Positions 16,182 to 26,400 of a stretch of DNA of 64,000 nt are shown one piece after another. The stretch is taken from the NCBI RefSeq assembly GCF_041197575.1, contig NZ_JBDKXB010000001.1, positions 1 through 64,000 of the forward strand. Direction: 5' to 3'. Source of the DNA: Thioalkalicoccus limnaeus. GTDB lineage: Bacteria; Pseudomonadota; Gammaproteobacteria; Chromatiales; Chromatiaceae. Position numbers and translations under genes: made by a program. The notes under the pieces were generated by a model. It made no database searches, was not told the origin of the DNA, and saw only the letters and a list, made by a program, of their open reading frames with translations. Position 1 is the first letter of the stretch; every line of letters begins with the position of its first letter.

Positions 16182-17641
16182 ATGGCAGCGGTAGAATCCG
16201 CGGCTGAGTTCGCGCTCATCATAGGCCTGGTGATACTTGGTGCCCTATCGCTCAACCTCATCATGCTTACAGCGGCGCGGCTTTTGCTGGTGCGGGACGG
16301 GGCCGTACGGCCACTCGCCGACGCTGGGGTTGCGCGGACGCCGGACGTCCTGATCCAACTCCCGCTCTACAACGAGGGCGAGCTCGTCGATCGTGTACTA
16401 ACGGCCGTCGCGTCGCTCGACTGGCCGCGTGAGCACCTCGAGGTCCGGGTGCTCGATTACAGCACCGACGGCTCCCTGGCCTTGAGCTGTGCCGCTGTCG
16501 AGCATTGGAAGGGCGCAGGCCTCAGCGTCGAGCTCATGCACCGGACTCAGCGCACAGCGTTCAAGGCCGGCGCCCTCGCCGCTGGACTCGACCGCTCCGA
16601 CGCCCCCTTCGTCGCGATCTTCGATGCGGACTTCATCCCGCCGGCGGATTTCCTGCGGCGCACCGTCCCAATCTTGCTCGGCGAGTCTCGGCTCGCCCTG
16701 GTCCAGGCGCGTTGGACCCACCTCAACGCCGAGGAGACGCTGCTGACTCGTGTCCAGGCGTGGCTGCTCGACGGGCATTTCCGGGTCGAGCAGGTGGCGC
16801 GCGCCCGCCTTGGGCTGCCCGTCCCCTTCAACGGAACCTGCGGCGTCTGGCGCCGCGCGGCGATCGAGGACGCGGGGGGCTGGCAGGGCGACACGCTGAC
16901 CGAAGATCTCGATCTGAGCCTCAGAGCCCACCTGATGGGCTGGCGCGCCGCCTATCTTCCCGAGCTGAAGGTACCAGGTGTGCTCTGCCCAGCTCGCCCC
17001 GAGCCTGGCGTGCCCAGCAGTTTCGCTGGACCAAGGGGTTCGTTCAGTGCTTCATCAAGCTTCTGCCGTCCGTGTGGGCCAGTAGCTTACTGCCTTGGTG
17101 GCACAAAGTTGCGGTCTCGCTGCAGCTCGTTCAGCCGCTCGTCTTTCTGGTGGGGCTTCTCTGTCTGCTGCTCGGCCTCCTCTATGTCGCCGGGGGGGCG
17201 ACCGCGGGTCCCGTGCTCGCCATCGTCGGCATCACAGCCTCGATGCTCGGGGTTCTCGGGACGGGTGCGTTTCTCGTCGCGGCTGTCGATCCGCCCTTGC
17301 GCATTCGTGCCCTCCCGGAGATTTTGGCCGCGTTGATCCTCACCAGTGGGCTCCTGCTCTCCAATGCACGCGCGGCCTTCGAGGCCCTGGTCGGTCGTCC
17401 GAGTGAATTCGTTCGCACACCAAAGACTAACGAATCCGCGCGACCGATCGGTCGGGACCAGGCGGTCTATGGTTTGCCGGAGCTTGCCGTCGGCGTCGGC
17501 CTGCTGGGTTTCGGGCTCGCGGAAGAGCCCGCCACGGTCCCCTTCCTTGCGTTAGTCATCGGCGGCCTGGTCGGTTTCGGGGTGCTGCAGATCCTTGACG
17601 GACGCCGGATGGAACGGGCGAGAATGGGGCCGCCGGGTTGA
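16182..17641 (+). pseudogene. Processive glycosyltransferase family 2 (CslA/cellulose-synthase-like), interrupted by a frameshift
   Basis: ATG 16182 follows CAGGAG. The first frame covers an N-terminal membrane helix, PDVLIQLPLYNE, LDYSTDGS (a change from the usual LDDS), FVAIFDADFIPP, FNGTCGVWRRAAIE, and TEDLDLSLRAHLMGW. Near 16980-16986 one base appears to be missing. The continuation AWRAQQFRWTKGFVQCFIKLLP (the QxxRW motif) and four or five C-terminal membrane helices are in the frame two bases later, ending at 17641. Joined, the product would be about 486 aa, close to CslA-type beta-mannan/glucan synthases. As read, the protein lacks QxxRW and would be inactive. A sequencing error cannot be excluded. 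Confidence 0.8.
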
Positions 17642-17744
17642 GCGAGGCGCCCCGAATGGCCCGCCTGGAGGCCGCTCGCTAGTCGCTCCTGGCGCGCGGC
17701 GCTGGCGGCGGTTCGTGGCCACTCCAGTGGCCCGCAGCCGGGCA

Positions 17745-19094
17745 TCACTCGGAGGCGTCGATTGGTGCCTCGACCGCCCCCGCCGCTTGCGGATCGGGGC
17801 TGACGATGGCCTCACGCACGCCACGTCCGTGCAAACTGCTGACCTCGAACAGCAGCCCCTGCCAGCGGACCTTGTCGCCAACCTCGGCGGGGCGCCCGAG
17901 CTCGCTGAGAATGAGGCCGGAAAGACTGTCGACGTCCGGGTTCTCGAGCTCCCGCCCCACGGCGGCGCCGAGCGTATCCAGTCGCACCATGCCCTGTACC
18001 TGAAAGCGGTCGCGCCCGATTGGCAGGATGTCGGGGATGTCCTCTGCCCCTTCCTCGACATCGCCCACCGCTTCGGCGCAGATATCCTCGATGGTGAGGA
18101 TACCGGCGGTGCCGCCATGCTCATCCATCACCACGATCATCTGGTTGCGCGTGCGCTCCATCGCCGCCAGCACATCGTCCAAAGTCGCCGTCTCCGGGAT
18201 ATAGGCGGTCTCCCGCACCATCTCGGCCCAGAGTCCTTGGCCCTCCTGCAACGCCGCCAGCAGATCTTTGATGTGGACCGTGCCGACGATCCGGTCGAGG
18301 TCTCCAGTGTAAACGGGATAGCGGGTGTGACGATGCCGTTGCATGATCTCGCGCAGGACTTCGTCACTCGCATCAGCCGGGATGCCGCGGGTGTGTACCC
18401 GCGGCACCATGGCTTGCTCCGCGGTGATCTCGCCGAAGTCGGCGAGCTCCCGAAAGATCCGCCCGCTCTCCTCGCTGAGCATCCCGCTTGCGCGACTCTC
18501 GCGGGCGATCGACTCCAGCTCATCGGCTTCGAGGTAATGCTCGGGGCTCCGGCCGCGCTCGACTCCCGCAGCGCGCAGCAGGAATAGGCCCGTCCGGTTG
18601 AGTCCAACCACCAAAGGGTAGAGCAGGAAGCCGATTGCCAGCATCGGCGGCGTCACCCAGAGGGCGACGGGCACGGCATAACCAAGGGCGAGCGCTTTGG
18701 GAACCATCTCGCCAAGGACGATATGCAGATAGGTAATGACGAGGATCGCCAGCACGACGGCCAGTCCATGGGCGGTGATCAAAGCGCCGAGCTCGGGAAG
18801 CCCTAAAGCCAGCAGCCCCTGCTCGATGAAGAGCGCGAGCGTGTGCTCGCCGTACATCCCAAGGCCCAGACTGGCGAAGGTGATCCCGAGCTGGGCAGTC
18901 GCCACATAGCGGTCGAGGCGAATGGGGTCGTCGAGGATGGCCGCAATGCGGCCGGCCCGTTTATCGCCCGCCTCGGCACGCGTGGCGAGCACTGCACGCG
19001 GCGCCCCGACGATCGCGAACTCGGCCGCGACGAACAGGCCATTGAGAGCGATCAGGACCAGAACGACGAGTAAGACGATCGTCAACTCAGGCAT
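17745..19094 (-). CDS. CNNM/CorC-type (DUF21-CBS-CorC_HlyC) membrane protein, second of a tandem pair
   Basis: A 449-aa protein. Residues about 1-190 are the DUF21 (CNNM) membrane domain, with the small-residue helix NGLFVAAEFAIVGAPRAVL and LDRYVATAQLGITFASLGLGMYGE. About 210-335 is the CBS pair (AMVPRVHTRGIPADAS; RTRNQMIVVMDEHGGTAGILTIEDI). About 350-435 is the CorC_HlyC domain. Members export Mg2+ or other divalent cations (MpfA, CorC, CNNM) coupled to Na+. A GGAGGGG box precedes the start. The ATG overlaps the stop of the paralogue at 19087 by 8 bases, so the two are one operon and may act as a heterodimer. Confidence 0.85.
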   Translation of the reverse strand: MPELTIVLLVVLVLIALNGLFVAAEFAIVGAPRAVLATRAEAGDKRAGRIAAILDDPIRLDRYVATAQLGITFASLGLGMYGEHTLALFIEQGLLALGLPELGALITAHGLAVVLAILVITYLHIVLGEMVPKALALGYAVPVALWVTPPMLAIGFLLYPLVVGLNRTGLFLLRAAGVERGRSPEHYLEADELESIARESRASGMLSEESGRIFRELADFGEITAEQAMVPRVHTRGIPADASDEVLREIMQRHRHTRYPVYTGDLDRIVGTVHIKDLLAALQEGQGLWAEMVRETAYIPETATLDDVLAAMERTRNQMIVVMDEHGGTAGILTIEDICAEAVGDVEEGAEDIPDILPIGRDRFQVQGMVRLDTLGAAVGRELENPDVDSLSGLILSELGRPAEVGDKVRWQGLLFEVSSLHGRGVREAIVSPDPQAAGAVEAPIDASE

Positions 19095-20427
19095 CGACCC
19101 CTCCCTCTGTCATGGTCGGCAACCAGACCAGCACCGAGCCGATCGCCGCCCCGTCCATCCGCTCGATCTCCACGCGCAAGCCGTCCGCCTGGAGGCAGCA
19201 CGGCCCTTCCGGGATGGTGTCGAGGCGTTCGATCACCCAGCCCGCGAGGGTCTCGGCGGTGCTCGAATCCAAGGGTCGACCCAGGACAATCTGCGCCCAT
19301 GCCTGGGCCTCATCGAGCGGCAGACGCCCGCCCAATCGCCAGCGGCCATCCGGCCCGTGCGTCGGCGCTACGCTGTGGCTCGCGATGCCCTCATAGGAAA
19401 GTTTGCCTAGCAGCTCGCGGAGGATGTCCTCGAGACTGATGAGTCCCTCGGCGTTGCCGTACTCGTCAACCAGCAGGGCGATGCGCGCGCGCCGATCTCG
19501 CATCTGGCCGAGTGCCCGGTCGATGGTCAGGGAGCTTGGCAGGATGAGCAGCGGCCGCACCAGGGATCGCAACCCGGTATGATCGCCGCCGGCGGCAAGC
19601 GCCACCGCGACGTCCTTGATATGGAGGTAGCCGCGCACCTCCTCGAGCCCACCGCGATGGACTGGCAGCCGCGTGAACGGTGAGGACCGCGCTTGGTCGA
19701 GGATCTGCTCGGTCGGTGCCGTGAGGTCCAGGCTCGCGATGTGCCGGCGCGGCACCATGATCTGACGCACCCGCCGATGACCCAGCTTGAGCGCTTCGCG
19801 CAGGCGCTCGCTGTCCTTGCCCTCAAGCAATCCTCCCTCCCGACTTTCACGAATCAGGAGATCGATTTCCTGGGGCGAATGGATATGCCGGTGGCCGCCG
19901 GCCGCCTCGATGCCAAAGCGTCGCAGCACCAAGCGGCCGCTCCCGTTGAGCAGATCGATGAAGGGCGCGAGGAGGACCAGTGACCAGCGCATCGGCAGGT
20001 AGGTGATCAGAGCTGTGCGGACCGGATACTGCAACGCTAGCGTCTTGGGGATCAGCTCGCCCAGGACGACCTGCGTCGAGGTGAGGACCACCAAGGTGAT
20101 GGTGGCCGACAAAGCATAGGCGCCCACCGGCTCCAACCCGGCATAGGTGATCAGGGTGGCCCCCAGGGCCAGGCTGATGGTCGCCTGGCCGAAGGCGCCG
20201 AGGATCAGACTCGAGGCCGTGATGCCGATCTGGCAGGCGGCGATGTAGCGATCCAGTCGACCGACATCGAGCAAGATCGGCAGGAGCGCCGCGGCCAGAC
20301 GGTTACCCTGCGTCGCCAGTTGCGCAACGCGGGTCGTTCGAGCACCCACCGCCGCAAACTCGGCGGCGACATAGAGAGCGTTAACCAGTATCAGAAAAAC
20401 GACAACGGAGAGGATTGTGAGCGTCAT
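19087..20427 (-). CDS. CNNM/CorC-type (DUF21-CBS-CorC_HlyC) membrane protein, first of a tandem pair
   Basis: A 446-aa paralogue of the next gene with the same order: DUF21 membrane domain (NALYVAAEFAAVGARTTRV; LDRYIAACQIGITASSLILGAFGQ), CBS pair (IMVPRRHIASLDLTAP; RRARIALLVDEYGNAEGLISLEDI), and C-terminal CorC_HlyC domain. The CBS2 strand keeps the DEYGxxxGLxSLEDIL signature. I prefer ATG 20427, preceded by AGGTG; a GTG four codons upstream is possible. Known relatives move Mg2+ or protect against excess divalent cations. An mgtE-like gene 6.6 kb away adds to a magnesium theme but is not in the operon. Confidence 0.83.
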   Translation of the reverse strand: MTLTILSVVVFLILVNALYVAAEFAAVGARTTRVAQLATQGNRLAAALLPILLDVGRLDRYIAACQIGITASSLILGAFGQATISLALGATLITYAGLEPVGAYALSATITLVVLTSTQVVLGELIPKTLALQYPVRTALITYLPMRWSLVLLAPFIDLLNGSGRLVLRRFGIEAAGGHRHIHSPQEIDLLIRESREGGLLEGKDSERLREALKLGHRRVRQIMVPRRHIASLDLTAPTEQILDQARSSPFTRLPVHRGGLEEVRGYLHIKDVAVALAAGGDHTGLRSLVRPLLILPSSLTIDRALGQMRDRRARIALLVDEYGNAEGLISLEDILRELLGKLSYEGIASHSVAPTHGPDGRWRLGGRLPLDEAQAWAQIVLGRPLDSSTAETLAGWVIERLDTIPEGPCCLQADGLRVEIERMDGAAIGSVLVWLPTMTEGGVDA

Positions 20428-20662
20428 CGCGGGTGGCACCTGACGCGACCGGTCGCACGCACGGCGACCGAAAGCACGCGCGGTTCAGCTGTGGTCATGG
20501 GTGATGGTCCGGGCCAATCTGGGCCTCGCCGTCAAGACGGGGGATCGATCGGGTCTGGGCAGGTCTGGGCTGCTGGACGTGTCGCAGCATGCAGCGGATC
20601 GGAAGGGTCGGCTGGCGACGAGGCGGGTGCGTTGGCAGCGCGGTCATCGGGACATCAAGACA

Positions 20663-21800
20663 TCAAGTAAGCGAGCACGGGTGCCCAACGGCGAGAAATC
20701 TACAGGGTGTCCGTTGTCTCCGCAAGGGGTTGGCAACGTCGGATCCTGATCGTGTCAAACCCGGTTTCTCCCAAGCCAGCCGGGATGCGTCAATTCCGGC
20801 GGCGGCACCATCGCGCCCGGACTTGCCTCGCCGACACCAGAGACGCTTTTCGAGAGACAGCATCGGCAGCCCGACCAGCGCGACCAGCGTCGGGGCGATC
20901 CAATCGGCCGCGTCGAGCGGATGGGTATGGAACAAGGCATTCAGGGTCGGCGCATAGACAAAGCACAGTCGCAACCCGAGGGTGGCGGCGATCCCGAAAT
21001 AGACATAGCGGTTGCTGAACAGCCCGATGCGGAACGCGCTCTCCGTCAGCGACCGGCAGTTCAGCAGGTACGCGCACTGGAACAGAATGATCGTCGTGAC
21101 CGCGATGGTCTGCGATTCTGCGCGGGCGAGTTCGGGCGCAGTGCCGGCCGCGAGATCCGTGTAGTACTCATGGAGGAAGAGGCCCGCTGCGGCCGCCGTC
21201 GGTCTCCAGCGCGGCGTCATTGCACAGCACTGCGGCGCGCAGCAATTCGGTCGCCGCCACCGCGGCGGCGGGCGCCGGGAGGCCCTGGCCGCGCAGTTTC
21301 CCTTCGGGGGCGTAGCCGGTCCCGGTGACCTCGATGGTTGCGGCTGGCGTCCACAGCGCAGCGACCGTCATCTCGTTGCGCGTCAGCGTGCCCGTTTTGT
21401 CGGTGCAGATGACCGTCGTGCTGCCGAGCGTCTCCACCGCCGGCAGATGGCGGATGATGGCCTGGCGCCGCGCCATCCTGCGCACGCCGATGGCGGAAGC
21501 GATCGTGATCACGGCTGGCAGTCCCTCGGGGATCGAAGCGACCGCCAGCGTGATCGCCGCGAGCGCGCTGTCGACCAGCGGATTGTCCCGCAGCAGGCCG
21601 ACCCCGAAAATCGACGCGGCGACCATCACGATTCCCAGCGTGATGGCGCGCGCCAAGCGGCCCAGCCGGCGTGTCAGCGGCGTCTCCAGCTCGGCCGTTT
21701 CGCTCAGCAACTGCGAGATGTGGCCGTGTTCGGTTCCGGCACCGGTGGCCGTGACCAAGCCCTTCGCGGTGCCGGCGACCACCAGCGCGCAGTCGACCAC
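20663..21800 (-). pseudogene. Wrecked P-type cation ATPase (N-terminus and most of the ATP-binding core deleted)
   Basis: The surviving upstream piece (about 21170-21800) reads CALVVAGTAKGLV, TGAGTEHGHISQLLSE, a membrane segment, ITLAVASIPEGLPAVITIASAIG, and the phosphorylation motif VICTDKTGTLTRNEM. It stops shortly after LCNDAALETDGG. A second piece in another frame (about 20750-21200) continues at AAAGLFLHEYYTDLAAGT, QTIAVTTIILFQCAYLLNCRSL and LPMLSLEKRL, the C-terminal helices. The nucleotide-binding and TGDGVND hinge regions are absent. The gene is therefore dead, with both an internal deletion and a frame change. It would have been a Ca2+/Mg2+-type P2 ATPase. Confidence 0.8.
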
Positions 21801-21865
21801 TCGATCTTGTTCCACTCGCTGGTGCCAGGCGGGAAGTGACAGATCGTTACCGGCGAGCCCTCAGG
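21797..21865 (-). mobile_element. Fragment of an ISAzo13-type transposase fused to the ATPase remnant
   Basis: On the minus strand, 21865 to 21797 reads PEGSPVTICHFPPGTSEWNK followed by IEW. The CHFPPGTSxWNKIE string is a hallmark of ISAzo13-family transposases. Only about 23 residues survive and the frame passes straight into the P-type ATPase pseudogene, so an insertion or recombination event removed the front of that ATPase. No terminal repeats are recognisable. Confidence 0.6.
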
Positions 21866-21957
21866 CGCTCGAACCGTCGTCTTGGCGCACTTTCATCGGC
21901 CATGCCCTGAGCATAGCAGTCGGCCTTGGAATGGGACGCTTATCCCGCGACAGCTTC

Positions 21958-23046
21958 TCAGTCCTGTGGTGTCCCTTCGCGCGAAGGTGAGGCGGCCTGT
22001 TCGATGATCCATTCGCGCCACACCGCCAGCAGGACGGCAATGATGATGGGGCCCAGGAAGAGCCCCACGAGGCCGAAGGCGGCGATGCCACCGAGCACGG
22101 CGAACAGCACCAGGATGTAGGGTATGCGGGTCGCGCTGCTGATCACCAGGGGACGAAGCAGGTTGTCGATCTGACTGACCACCACAGCCCCCCAAAGCGC
22201 AAGACCCACCGCCGCGAGTACCTCGCCCGTTAGGTAGAGCCACAGGCTCGCCACACCCCACACCAGCGGCGTCCCGAATGGAATCAGCGCGAAGATGGCC
22301 GTGAGCACGCCGAGCAAGATCGGGACCTGGAACCCGGCCACGGCATACCCGACACCGGCCAGGGCGCCCTGGGCAAGGGCGGTGAGCACCAGTCCGTAAA
22401 GGACCGCCCGGGTGGTGTCCCCGATCGCGACGAGATATGACTCGGCGCGTGCCCCGAGCAGACTGAGCAGCAGGCGGCGGGTCTGGTCGAGCAGGCTATC
22501 GCCGTGCCGATAAAGGAAGAAGGCGCTGAGCAACGCAAAGCCGAACTTGATGGCCGTTGCCCCGATGTCCCCGAGGAGCTGGAGCGCCCCCTCTCGCAGC
22601 GGGTTGAGCCATTGCAGGACCTGGTCGCCCAGTGCGTCGGGGTCCTCGGCCACGAGCGACAGGAGACGCTCCAGCTCAGGGCCTACCCAAGGCAGGCCGA
22701 CAAGCGATGAAGGCAGCACACTTGGCCCTTCGTGGATGCTGTCTACGATTTGTGCATAGACCATCGGCACCTCGCTGCGCAGCAGGACGATGATCCAGAG
22801 GAGCGGGACGACGAACACCAGGGCGAGGATCAGGGTGGTCAGGGAGGCGCTGAGCCCGGCGTAGGGGTGGAGCAGCGAGCGCAGCCGACGGTGAATCGGC
22901 CAGGTCACGTAGACCAGGATCAGTGCCCAGGCAACCGGCACCAGAAAGAGGTGCAGTACCTGGTAGCTCATGAGCAGGAGCCCCAGCAAAAAGGCGCCGA
23001 GGGTCACTCGGCCACCGAGCGCCTTGGAGAAACTTGCTTCACGCAT
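21958..23046 (-). CDS. AI-2E/PerM-family membrane transporter
   Basis: A 362-aa protein with about eight membrane segments: three in the first 95 residues (FLLGLLLMSYQVLHLFLVPVAWALILVYVTWPIHRRL), a long periplasmic stretch (about 100-165), and a C-terminal block with the family's VWGAVVVSQIDNLLRPLVIS and FAVLGGIAAFGLVGLFLGPIIIAVLLAVWREW. These are signatures of PF01594, originally linked to autoinducer-2 export (TqsA). Other members act as Na+/H+ antiporters, so the cargo cannot be assigned. It is transcribed alone, away from the GH94 gene upstream. Confidence 0.82.
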   Translation of the reverse strand: MREASFSKALGGRVTLGAFLLGLLLMSYQVLHLFLVPVAWALILVYVTWPIHRRLRSLLHPYAGLSASLTTLILALVFVVPLLWIIVLLRSEVPMVYAQIVDSIHEGPSVLPSSLVGLPWVGPELERLLSLVAEDPDALGDQVLQWLNPLREGALQLLGDIGATAIKFGFALLSAFFLYRHGDSLLDQTRRLLLSLLGARAESYLVAIGDTTRAVLYGLVLTALAQGALAGVGYAVAGFQVPILLGVLTAIFALIPFGTPLVWGVASLWLYLTGEVLAAVGLALWGAVVVSQIDNLLRPLVISSATRIPYILVLFAVLGGIAAFGLVGLFLGPIIIAVLLAVWREWIIEQAASPSREGTPQD

Positions 23047-23474
23047 GAGTCAGCGAGTGACCGTTCTTTTGTCGCAGGTAAGAGAGAGCAGATTCTCTGA
23101 GGGGATCTCCTGGGAATCCGATCGGATTCTGAGAGGGCCGAGCGGACAACCCTCTCGAAGCGCTTCATGCTTAGTATTACGCGAGTGGTGGCCTCCGAAC
23201 CAGGTAGCTAGCGAGGGAAACGAATCCAGGGTGTGCTCCCTTTATTTCTCGCGGAGACACTATTCTACCAACCGTTGCGCCGGATCCACCCGTCACTCGC
23301 CGAGGATCTTCGGGCTCTGGGCTGCGATTATGGCGCCAGAAGTCGTGCCTCGGGCAGCCTGATCGGCCCCCTCGGGGCCTCGCGGGTTGGCAGGGCGAGT
23401 GTAATCGGGACCGGAGTAACCGGAAAAGTCCCATTGAACCTCGACCGCAAGGTGGCCGGCTGCCGTCGAGGGGC
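23047..23474. other. 428-bp intergenic region, no gene seen
   Basis: This lies between the start of the AI-2E-type gene and the end of the GH94 gene, both minus strand. No frame carries a recognisable protein. It should contain the promoter of the transporter and the 3' end of the glycosidase transcript. No strong hairpin stands out. Confidence 0.4.
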
Positions 23475-26400
23475 TCAGCCGAGACGAATGCAGAGCCGGT
23501 AGCTCCCGCCGCAGTCCGGGAGCCGCACCCGCAGGGCGCCGTTGACGACCTGGACCGCGATGCCGTCGAGGAACGCAGCAATCGGCACCCCTTGCCCCCC
23601 GCCGTTCTCCACCTGGATCGAGCAGTCGGTCATCCCGTCCGGCAGCCGATAGCTGAGGCGGAAGCCCGGCCAATCCGCCGGGATGCAGGGGCGCAGCACC
23701 AGGATGCGGCCGTCTTCGACCCGCAGCCCCAGGAGCGACTCGATGCCGACCTGATACATCCAGGCGGCCGACCCCGTGTACCAGCTCCAACCGCCTCGCC
23801 CGGTGTGGGGCGGCGCGCCGTAGAGGTCGGCAGCCAGCGCGTAGGGCTCGAGGCGGTAGGTCGCGACCCGTTCAGGGGTCGCCGTGTGCCAGATGGGGCT
23901 CAAGCGTTCCAGCAGATGCGCGGCGCGCTCGCGGCGGCCGAGTTGCGCCATGGCCATCACCACCCAGCAGGCAGCGTGGGTGTATTGGCCGCCGTTCTCG
24001 CGAACCCCGGCGAGATAGCCCTTGATGTAGCCCGGGTCCCTCGGTGTGTCGACGAAAGGGGGTGTCAGCAGCCGGATCAGGCCCGTGGTGTCGTCGATCA
24101 AGTGTGCCTCGACGGCGTCCAACGCGAGTTCCGCCCGTTCGCGCGGCGCCGCCCCCGAGATCACCGACCAGGCCTGGGCGAGGGCGTCGATGCGGCACTC
24201 GGCATCCGAGGCGCTGCCAAGCGGGGTCCCATCATCGTAGTAGGCGCGGCGGTACCAGGCACCGTCCCAGCCGGCTCGTTCGAGGGCCGAGCGGAGCGCG
24301 TCTCGGTGGGCGCCATAGCGGACCTGACGGGTGTGGTCCGCACGGGCCGCGCAGAGCGGGAGAAAGTCACCGAGGACCTTGTAGAGGAAGAACCCGAGCC
24401 AGACGCTTTCGCCGCGACCCTCGCGGCCGACCCGGTTCATGCCGTCGTTCCAGTCGCCCGTTCCCATGAGCGGCAGGCCGTGGGCGCCGCAGGCGAGCGA
24501 GCGGTCCAGAGCGCGGCAACAGTGCTCGTAGAGGTCGCCCTCCTCGTCGCTCGGGTCAGGCTCGAGATAAGCCTCGTCCTCGCCGGGTGCGAGCGCCCGA
24601 GCAGCGAGGAACGGTTGCCGCTCGGTGAGGATCCCGGCATCACCGGTGACCCGCAGATAGTGACACGTCGCCCAGGGCAGCCAGAGAAGATCGTCCGCAA
24701 AGCGAGTGCGCAGGCCGCACTCCAATGGCGCAGGGTGCCACCAGTGGAGCACGTCACCCTCGACGAACTGATGCGCGGCGTGAAGCAGGATCTGGGCGCG
24801 AGCGAGCCCGGGCCAGATCGTCGCCAGATTGGCCGCATCCTGCAATTGGTCGCGGAACCCGTATGCCCCGCCGGACTGGTAGAAGGCTGACCGGCCCCAG
24901 ATGCGGCAGGCGATGGCCTGATACACGAGCCACCCGTTGAGCATCCGGTCGATCGCTGGGGATGGGGTCTCGACCTGAATGCGGCCGACGAGCTCCCGCC
25001 AGAAGGCCCGGACCTCGTCGAGCACCCGGGTGGGCGAGCCTGGGTTGCCGTAGCGAGCGAGCAGCGTCGGGAGCCGATCCGCTTCGAGGCACTCGCCGAG
25101 CAGGCACAGACACTCGGCGCTGTCGCCCGGGGCCAGGGTGAAGCGAGCGCGCGCAGCGAAACAGGGGTCGACCCCGAGCCCAGTGGAGCCATCCAGGGGC
25201 ACGCCGGCGAGTACCGCCCAGGGCCGAGCGGGATCACCGTGGCGGCCGAGGAAGGCCAGGCGGTCACAGCTATGGTCACGGTCTATGACCTTGGTCCCGG
25301 AGATCCTCAAGGCGCCAAAGACAGCCGCGCCGGCGAAGGCGCCGGCACCGGTATTGGTCGCCGTCAGGACCTTCAGCCCCGGGTCCCAATCCGTGCGGAT
25401 CGGACTCGGGTGGGTGGGCTGGGCACCCATTATCAGCCGCTGGTAAGCGTACAAGGACAGGGTGCGCGGCCGGCCTTCGTTGTTGGTCAACCGCAGACGC
25501 AGGACCCGCAGCGGATCCGAGCGGGGCACGAACAGGTAAGCTTCCTGCTTCAGGCCCTTGTAGTCGCAGCGGAAGCGGCTGTAACCGAACCCGTGCCGGG
25601 TCTCGTAGCCGACCGGCGCCGGCATTGGCCCTGGAAGCGGTGACCAGACCTCTCCCGAATCCTCGTCGCGCAGGTAGAGGGCCTCACCATGCGGATCGCT
25701 CACCGGGTCGTTCGACCAAGGGGTCAGCCGGTTCGCCTGGCTGTTCCGCGACCAGGTGAAGCCGGCACCCACCTCGCTGACCAGCAAGCCGAAGTGCTCG
25801 TTGGCTAGCACATTGATCCAGGGCAGCGGCGGACGCCGCAGGGCATCGCCCACCCAAGGCAGGGCGATGACATACTCCTGTCCGTCCGCGCTGAAGCCCC
25901 CGTAGCCGTTGAAACCCTCCAGGTCGGTCCGGCCGGCGCAATGGGTCGCCGCGCTGGCGCGGCGGCCGAGGCTCCCGGCCACCGCTGATGGCAGTCGGGC
26001 CGTCTCGCTGAGCCGCGCCGCCGAAACCATTGCCAACGCCGCCTCGCGACGTGGCGCGACGCCGGTCGAGAAGGCAACCTCGGCACGGCCTCCCACGGGG
26101 AGCTCGACGCGGGTACGCAGGCTCAGGATCGGGTCTAACACCCTGCCCACCGTCCCACTCAGACCCGGTCGTCCAGTGAGCGCCGCCGGGCGGCAGCGCG
26201 TGCCCCCGCGCCCCAGGAATTGCATGCGGTCGGTTTCCCATTCCGTCGCCTCTCGCCCGACAAGGGCATGCACCAGCCAGGGCCAGGATTCGCTGTTGGC
26301 GCGCGGTCGGCGGCGGGCCAGCAGCGCTCCGGTAGGCGGATCCCGTTCGGTCTCGACGAAGAACTTGGCGAGGGCCGGGTGGGCGGCGTCCGCGTCGGCT

